NCBI GenBank assembly: GCA_902765655.1
Contig: CACXAK010000004.1
Coordinates: 1 to 20,507, forward strand
Reading direction: 5' to 3'
Length of the DNA stretch: 20,507 nucleotides
Source of the DNA: an uncultured bacterium
GTDB taxonomy: Bacteria; Cyanobacteriota; Vampirovibrionia; Gastranaerophilales; Gastranaerophilaceae
Shown here piece after piece: positions 18,547-20,507 of the stretch; position 1 is the first letter of the stretch, and each line of letters starts with the position of its first letter. The notes under the pieces were generated by a model, which saw nothing but the letters and a program-made list of their open reading frames with translations, did not search any database and had not been told where the DNA came from. Made by a program: the position numbers and the translations under genes.

Positions 18547-18797
18547 CAGGGTTCAACTTTATCGATTTAACTTTCGTACTCTTGCTTATTTTGAAGTCAT
18601 AGAAGCTTTTTTGAGCATATTAATTTCAAACTCCTAATTTTTTTAAATAGTCCGGCAATTATCAACACTATAAATCTGCCTTAAACTTCGAATAATTCGG
18701 CATCATAGCCAACAAAAACGCATCTAAACTGTAATTTAACATACAGACAAGATTAAATTAACTATGAGATGGAGATTAAAATTATTCAATTTCCCAC

Positions 18798-18826
18798 TTG
18801 AAATATTGTACCATTTTTGGTACAAT
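18798..18826 (+). promoter_or_regulatory. Sigma-70-type promoter of the antitoxin gene
   Basis: TTGAAA (18798-18803) and TACAAT (18821-18826) are each close to consensus and separated by exactly 17 bases, giving a leader of about 33 bases before the ATG at 18866. The -10 box lies inside the right arm of a perfect palindrome, so a bound regulator would block polymerase. Confidence 0.65.
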
Positions 18827-18828
18827 AT
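18803..18828. promoter_or_regulatory. Palindromic operator overlapping the antitoxin promoter
   Basis: The left arm ATATTGTACCA (18803-18813) and right arm TGGTACAATAT (18818-18828) are perfect inverted repeats of 11 bases around a TTTT centre. Such a site covering the spacer and -10 box is what a dimeric HTH antitoxin would bind for autorepression. The 3' poly-T needed for a terminator is missing, so an operator is the better reading. Confidence 0.65.
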
Positions 18829-18865
18829 AAATAGAAGTTACTTAGAATAAAAAAGGATAGTAAAA

Positions 18866-19150
18866 ATGATAGACAAAAAGCACATAGGTTCTAGTTTTGA
18901 TAGTTTTCTTGAAGAAGAAAATATTCTTCAAGAGTCAGAAGCGGTTGCAATAAAAAGGGTTATTGCTTATGCATTAGAGCAAAAAATGCTTGCAGATAAT
19001 ATTTCTGTAAATCGCCTTGCCAAGGAACTTGCGACATCAAGAACTGCAATTTGTCGCATTTTAGATCCGGAAAACACTTCTATTACTTTAAATACAATTG
19101 AAAAAGTTGCAAAATATTTAGGCAAACGCATTGTTTTATCTTTTGCATAA
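18866..19150 (+). CDS. HigA-like XRE-family antitoxin and autoregulator
   Basis: This 94-residue protein resembles HigA-type antitoxins of the common group that begin with an IGSSFDSFLEEE-like segment and end in a compact helix-turn-helix. The N-terminal part (residues 4-36: HIGSSFDSFLEEENILQE, then EAVAIKRVIAYALE) would contact the toxin. Residues about 47-88 form the HTH (NRLAKELATSRTAICRILDP, then TSITLNTIEKVAKYLGKR). The ATG follows AAGGA with an 8-base gap. The likely partner is the toxin gene on the opposite strand, which converges on it and overlaps its last 15 bases. Relatives are usually encoded directly downstream of the toxin on the same strand, so this layout is unusual. The palindrome over its promoter suggests autorepression. 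Confidence 0.85.
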   Translation: MIDKKHIGSSFDSFLEEENILQESEAVAIKRVIAYALEQKMLADNISVNRLAKELATSRTAICRILDPENTSITLNTIEKVAKYLGKRIVLSFA

Positions 19151-19489
19151 TTCTTTGTAGCGTTTAATTGCAACATCTAAATCTTTTTGCGGAGTTTTCT
19201 GTGTTTTCTTTATAAATGCGTGAAGCAAAACAATTGTATTATCTTCAACACAGAAAATTATTCTTGCAATGCCGTTAGAAATTTTGCAGCGAACTTCTTC
19301 CAAGTTTGTGCCTTTTAACACTCTTGTTAAAGGCATTCCAACAGGATAACCGTACTGAACGGTTTTGATATCATAACCGATAGTTTTCTTATCTTCTTTC
19401 GGAAGTTCTTTTAACCATTCACGCACAGGTTCGTTTCCGGAATCTGTTGCGTAAAAAAATACTTCCAATGCTTCACAACGACTATTCAT
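19136..19489 (-). CDS. HigB/RelE-like (phage Gp49-like family) toxin
   Basis: This 117-residue protein belongs to the RelE/HigB-like toxin group, which act as ribosome-dependent mRNA interferases. Recognisable parts in order: FFYATDSGNEPVREWLKEL near the start, DIKTVQYGYPVGMPLTRVL in the middle, the core strand pair LEEVRCKISNGIARIIFCV, and the C-terminal VLLHAFIKKTQKTPQKDLDV, characteristic of this family. Length is typical and no frame damage is visible. It is convergent with the antitoxin gene, sharing 15 bases at the 3' ends. The ATG at 19489 lacks a usefully spaced ribosome site; a TATAAT box ends six bases before it, which suggests leaderless translation. A TTG at 19468 is the fallback start. 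Toxicity has to be inferred from the family. Confidence 0.85.
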   Translation of the reverse strand: MNSRCEALEVFFYATDSGNEPVREWLKELPKEDKKTIGYDIKTVQYGYPVGMPLTRVLKGTNLEEVRCKISNGIARIIFCVEDNTIVLLHAFIKKTQKTPQKDLDVAIKRYKELCKR

Positions 19490-19495
19490 GCCCTA

Positions 19496-19504
19496 ATTAT
19501 AGCA
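19496..19504 (-). promoter_or_regulatory. Extended -10 promoter of the toxin gene, predicting a leaderless mRNA
   Basis: On the minus strand a TGC-TATAAT box ends at 19496, with six bases between it and the toxin ATG at 19489. Counting the usual distance, transcription would begin at or within a base or two of the A of that ATG. The -35 region is poor, which fits an extended -10 promoter. Confidence 0.5.
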
Positions 19505-19566
19505 CAAACACACGATTAAAGGAAATATTATTAAGAAAATACATGTAACTTATTGTGTCTTTTTTA

Positions 19567-19594
19567 TTGATATGACTGTGCTTTTAAGTAATGT
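19567..19594 (+). promoter_or_regulatory. Candidate promoter for the small gene at 19624
   Basis: TTGATA (19567-19572) and TAATGT (19589-19594) have a 16-base spacer, about 30 bases upstream of the ATG at 19624. The match is moderate. Confidence 0.35.
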
Positions 19595-19623
19595 ATGTCT
19601 TGCATTTAATAAATGGAGGACGT

Positions 19624-19845
19624 ATGGAAAAAGTTGGATTGAATATCACTCCAAAAGAGTTTAAGCAGTTGAGCAAGTGGTCAGAGAATATTTATAACAC
19701 AGCTGTTGTTATTGATTACTTTATTGCAAATCAACCAGAAATAGAAGAATGCTACAACCTTGCGCCGGTTGTTAAGCATCTGCGAAATGATGCAGATATC
19801 TTAAATGCATTCTTTATAGATCACGAAAAAGATGTCGAAATTTAA
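19624..19845 (+). CDS. Small helical protein of unknown function (73 residues)
   Basis: I do not recognise a family. The start was placed at ATG 19624 because a strong GGAGG (19615-19619) lies just ahead; an upstream in-frame ATG at 19591 has no ribosome site and sits on the candidate -10 box. The product (MEKVGLNITPKEFKQLSKWS...) has no signal peptide or membrane segment. It reads as three or four amphipathic helices with an acidic C-terminus ending in DHEKDVEI. It follows the toxin gene divergently, with 134 bases between their starts. Its size and place beside a toxin-antitoxin pair are typical of accessory or mobile DNA. Confidence 0.7.
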   Translation: MEKVGLNITPKEFKQLSKWSENIYNTAVVIDYFIANQPEIEECYNLAPVVKHLRNDADILNAFFIDHEKDVEI

Positions 19846-19847
19846 AT

Positions 19848-19891
19848 GCCGTTTAAAAGGTGTTTAAAAGCCGTTTAAATAGTGTTCAAAA
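19848..19891 (+). repeat. Tandem array of four 11-base repeats
   Basis: Four consecutive 11-base units follow two bases after a stop codon: GCCGTTTAAAA (19848-19858), GGTGTTTAAAA (19859-19869), GCCGTTTAAAT (19870-19880) and AGTGTTCAAAA (19881-19891). The units alternate, so the array also reads as two 22-base repeats with 19 identities. Bases 19837-19847, inside the preceding gene, resemble a fifth decayed unit. An 11-base period puts each copy on the same helix face, which suits cooperative protein binding. Confidence 0.7.
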
Positions 19892-19983
19892 TTATTATGT
19901 CCAAATGATACGATTTTAGACGCATACACTTGATGTTTATCGCTTAAAGAGTGATGAATTGTGTAGCTTGAAAGGGAAATACT

Positions 19984-20196
19984 ATGATTGAAATCGGTAA
20001 AAAATATAGATTGAAAAAGCTAAAAGGCTGGTTTGAAAAAGATAGCGAAGAGTTTACGGTTCTTTGTTTTGGCGAACACAATATTGTCGGCTGCGTCGCA
20101 CCGGATGGTGAAAGATATGTATTTGATAAAGATTTTTTAATTGATCCTGATAAGCCGAATGAAATATACGCTGATATTACAATAACGAAAGGATAA
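19984..20196 (+). CDS. Small beta-rich protein of unknown function (70 residues)
   Basis: No family is recognised. The ATG follows AAAGGGA at a good distance. The protein starts MIEIGKKYRLKKLKGWFEKD and contains FTVLCFGEHNIVGCVAPDGE followed by RYVFDKDF. Alternating hydrophobic residues suggest a small SH3-like or other beta-barrel fold; there is no signal peptide or membrane helix. It is followed after three bases by the next gene, so the two are probably co-transcribed, and the two proteins share a matching pattern (C-V, then D-x-x-G-x-R-Y), suggesting an old duplication. Confidence 0.65.
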   Translation: MIEIGKKYRLKKLKGWFEKDSEEFTVLCFGEHNIVGCVAPDGERYVFDKDFLIDPDKPNEIYADITITKG

Positions 20197-20199
20197 ATT

Positions 20200-20400
20200 A
20201 TGGTCGAAAAAGATTATAAGCTATATGGGACAAAGATTTTAAACTTAAAAACACAAGAAATCGGCTTGCTAATTTGTCTATGGGAAAACAAGTATGCTGA
20301 TAAAACCGTCGATTTTGCAACTTGTGTAGATAAAACCGGCAAGCGATATAATATTGAACTTGATAATATCAGGGGCTTTGAAGATGATTTTGGAAAATAA
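20200..20400 (+). CDS. Small beta-rich protein of unknown function (66 residues), possible paralogue of the preceding gene
   Basis: No family is recognised. Its ribosome site AAAGGA lies in the last codons of the preceding gene, indicating translational coupling. The sequence (MVEKDYKLYGTKILNLKTQE...) has GLLICLWENKYADKTVDFAT, then CVDKTGKRYNIELDNI, which lines up with CVAPDGERYVFDKDFL of its neighbour. It has no signal peptide or membrane segment. The downstream gene starts inside its end, overlapping by 17 bases, so this is the middle of a compact operon. Confidence 0.65.
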   Translation: MVEKDYKLYGTKILNLKTQEIGLLICLWENKYADKTVDFATCVDKTGKRYNIELDNIRGFEDDFGK

Positions 20401-20507
20401 ATTAACCAAAGAGACATTGGACATTCCGTATTCTGAATTTAGAACAAGATTTGCCAAAGAAATTCAGGATGCGTTTGAAAGTTACCGCAAAACACAATTA
20501 AATAAAT
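20384..20507 (+). CDS. Start of an unknown gene running off the right edge (41 residues visible)
   Basis: An open frame begins at ATG 20384 after AGGGG (about 20371-20375, spacing about 8) and stays open to the end of the window, overlapping the preceding gene by 17 bases in another frame. The visible N-terminus (MILENKLTKETLDIPYSEFR...) is polar and probably helical, with no signal peptide. Tight overlap and a ribosome site support it as the third gene of the small operon. Function cannot be judged from this fragment. Confidence 0.6.
   Translation, partial: MILENKLTKETLDIPYSEFRTRFAKEIQDAFESYRKTQLNK

Larger units (their letters stand above)
18547..18865. other. 319-base spacer after the exoprotein gene
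   Basis: I see no supported gene here and no strong intrinsic terminator after the giant gene; the T-runs at about 18607-18613 and 18639-18645 lack a convincing GC stem. A minus-strand frame at 18742-18668 (24 residues, MLNYSLDAFL...KFKADL) has a start and stop but no ribosome site and is more likely a remnant or chance. A small inverted repeat, TTCGAATAATTCG, lies near 18687. The right end holds the promoter and operator of the antitoxin gene. Confidence 0.5.

Noticed and set aside
18803..18828. Reading the palindrome as a terminator for the giant gene
   Set aside because: The stem is AT-rich, lacks a following T-run, lies more than 250 bases after the stop codon, and coincides with a good promoter.
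1..20507. CRISPR arrays, tRNA/rRNA genes, transposases or integrases
   Set aside because: No regularly spaced palindromic repeats, no tRNA-like cloverleaf with a CCA end, and no recombinase motifs were seen on either strand.

Overview
The window is AT-rich and dominated by one 16.3-kb gene that encodes a secreted giant protein of about 5,426 residues. Its presumed outer-membrane transporter is encoded divergently on its left, and a small accessory segment (a toxin-antitoxin pair and short unknown genes) lies on its right. A TpsB-type Omp85 porin and a Sec signal peptide on the giant protein point to a bacterium with an outer membrane. The LktA-like giant adhesin, the low G+C and the PilZ (cyclic-di-GMP) domain would fit a gut-associated lineage such as the non-photosynthetic Cyanobacteria (Gastranaerophilales/Vampirovibrionia). 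That placement is a guess from style, not from a marker gene.

Left (1-1988, minus): the TpsB transporter, running off the window edge. It has a signal peptide, POTRA domains, a 16-strand-type barrel with the VRGY motif, and an unusual Lys/Glu-rich tail after the barrel. A 277-base AT-rich divergent intergenic region separates it from the exoprotein gene. Middle (2266-18546, plus): the TpsA exoprotein, in order: signal peptide, TPS/haemagglutination-activity domain, beta-helix repeats interrupted by two Asp/Ser/Lys-rich low-complexity linkers, a very long Gly/Ala/Val/Asn-rich repeat field, an alpha-helical insert, a further beta-helical stretch, a charged spacer, and a C-terminal PilZ domain with both cyclic-di-GMP motifs intact.

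Right (18547-20507): a gene-poor spacer ends in a promoter with an embedded perfect palindrome that drives a HigA-like antitoxin. A HigB/RelE-like toxin lies on the opposite strand, tail to tail, overlapping the antitoxin by 15 bases and read from what looks like a leaderless extended -10 promoter. Four short genes of unknown function follow on the plus strand. A tandem array of 11-base repeats sits between the first and second of them.

The most notable point is a two-partner secretion system whose exported giant carries a domain that normally reads a cytoplasmic second messenger, combined with a transporter that has an extra periplasm-facing tail. A reasonable but untested reading is that completion of export, or surface retention, of the adhesin is gated by cyclic-di-GMP in cis.
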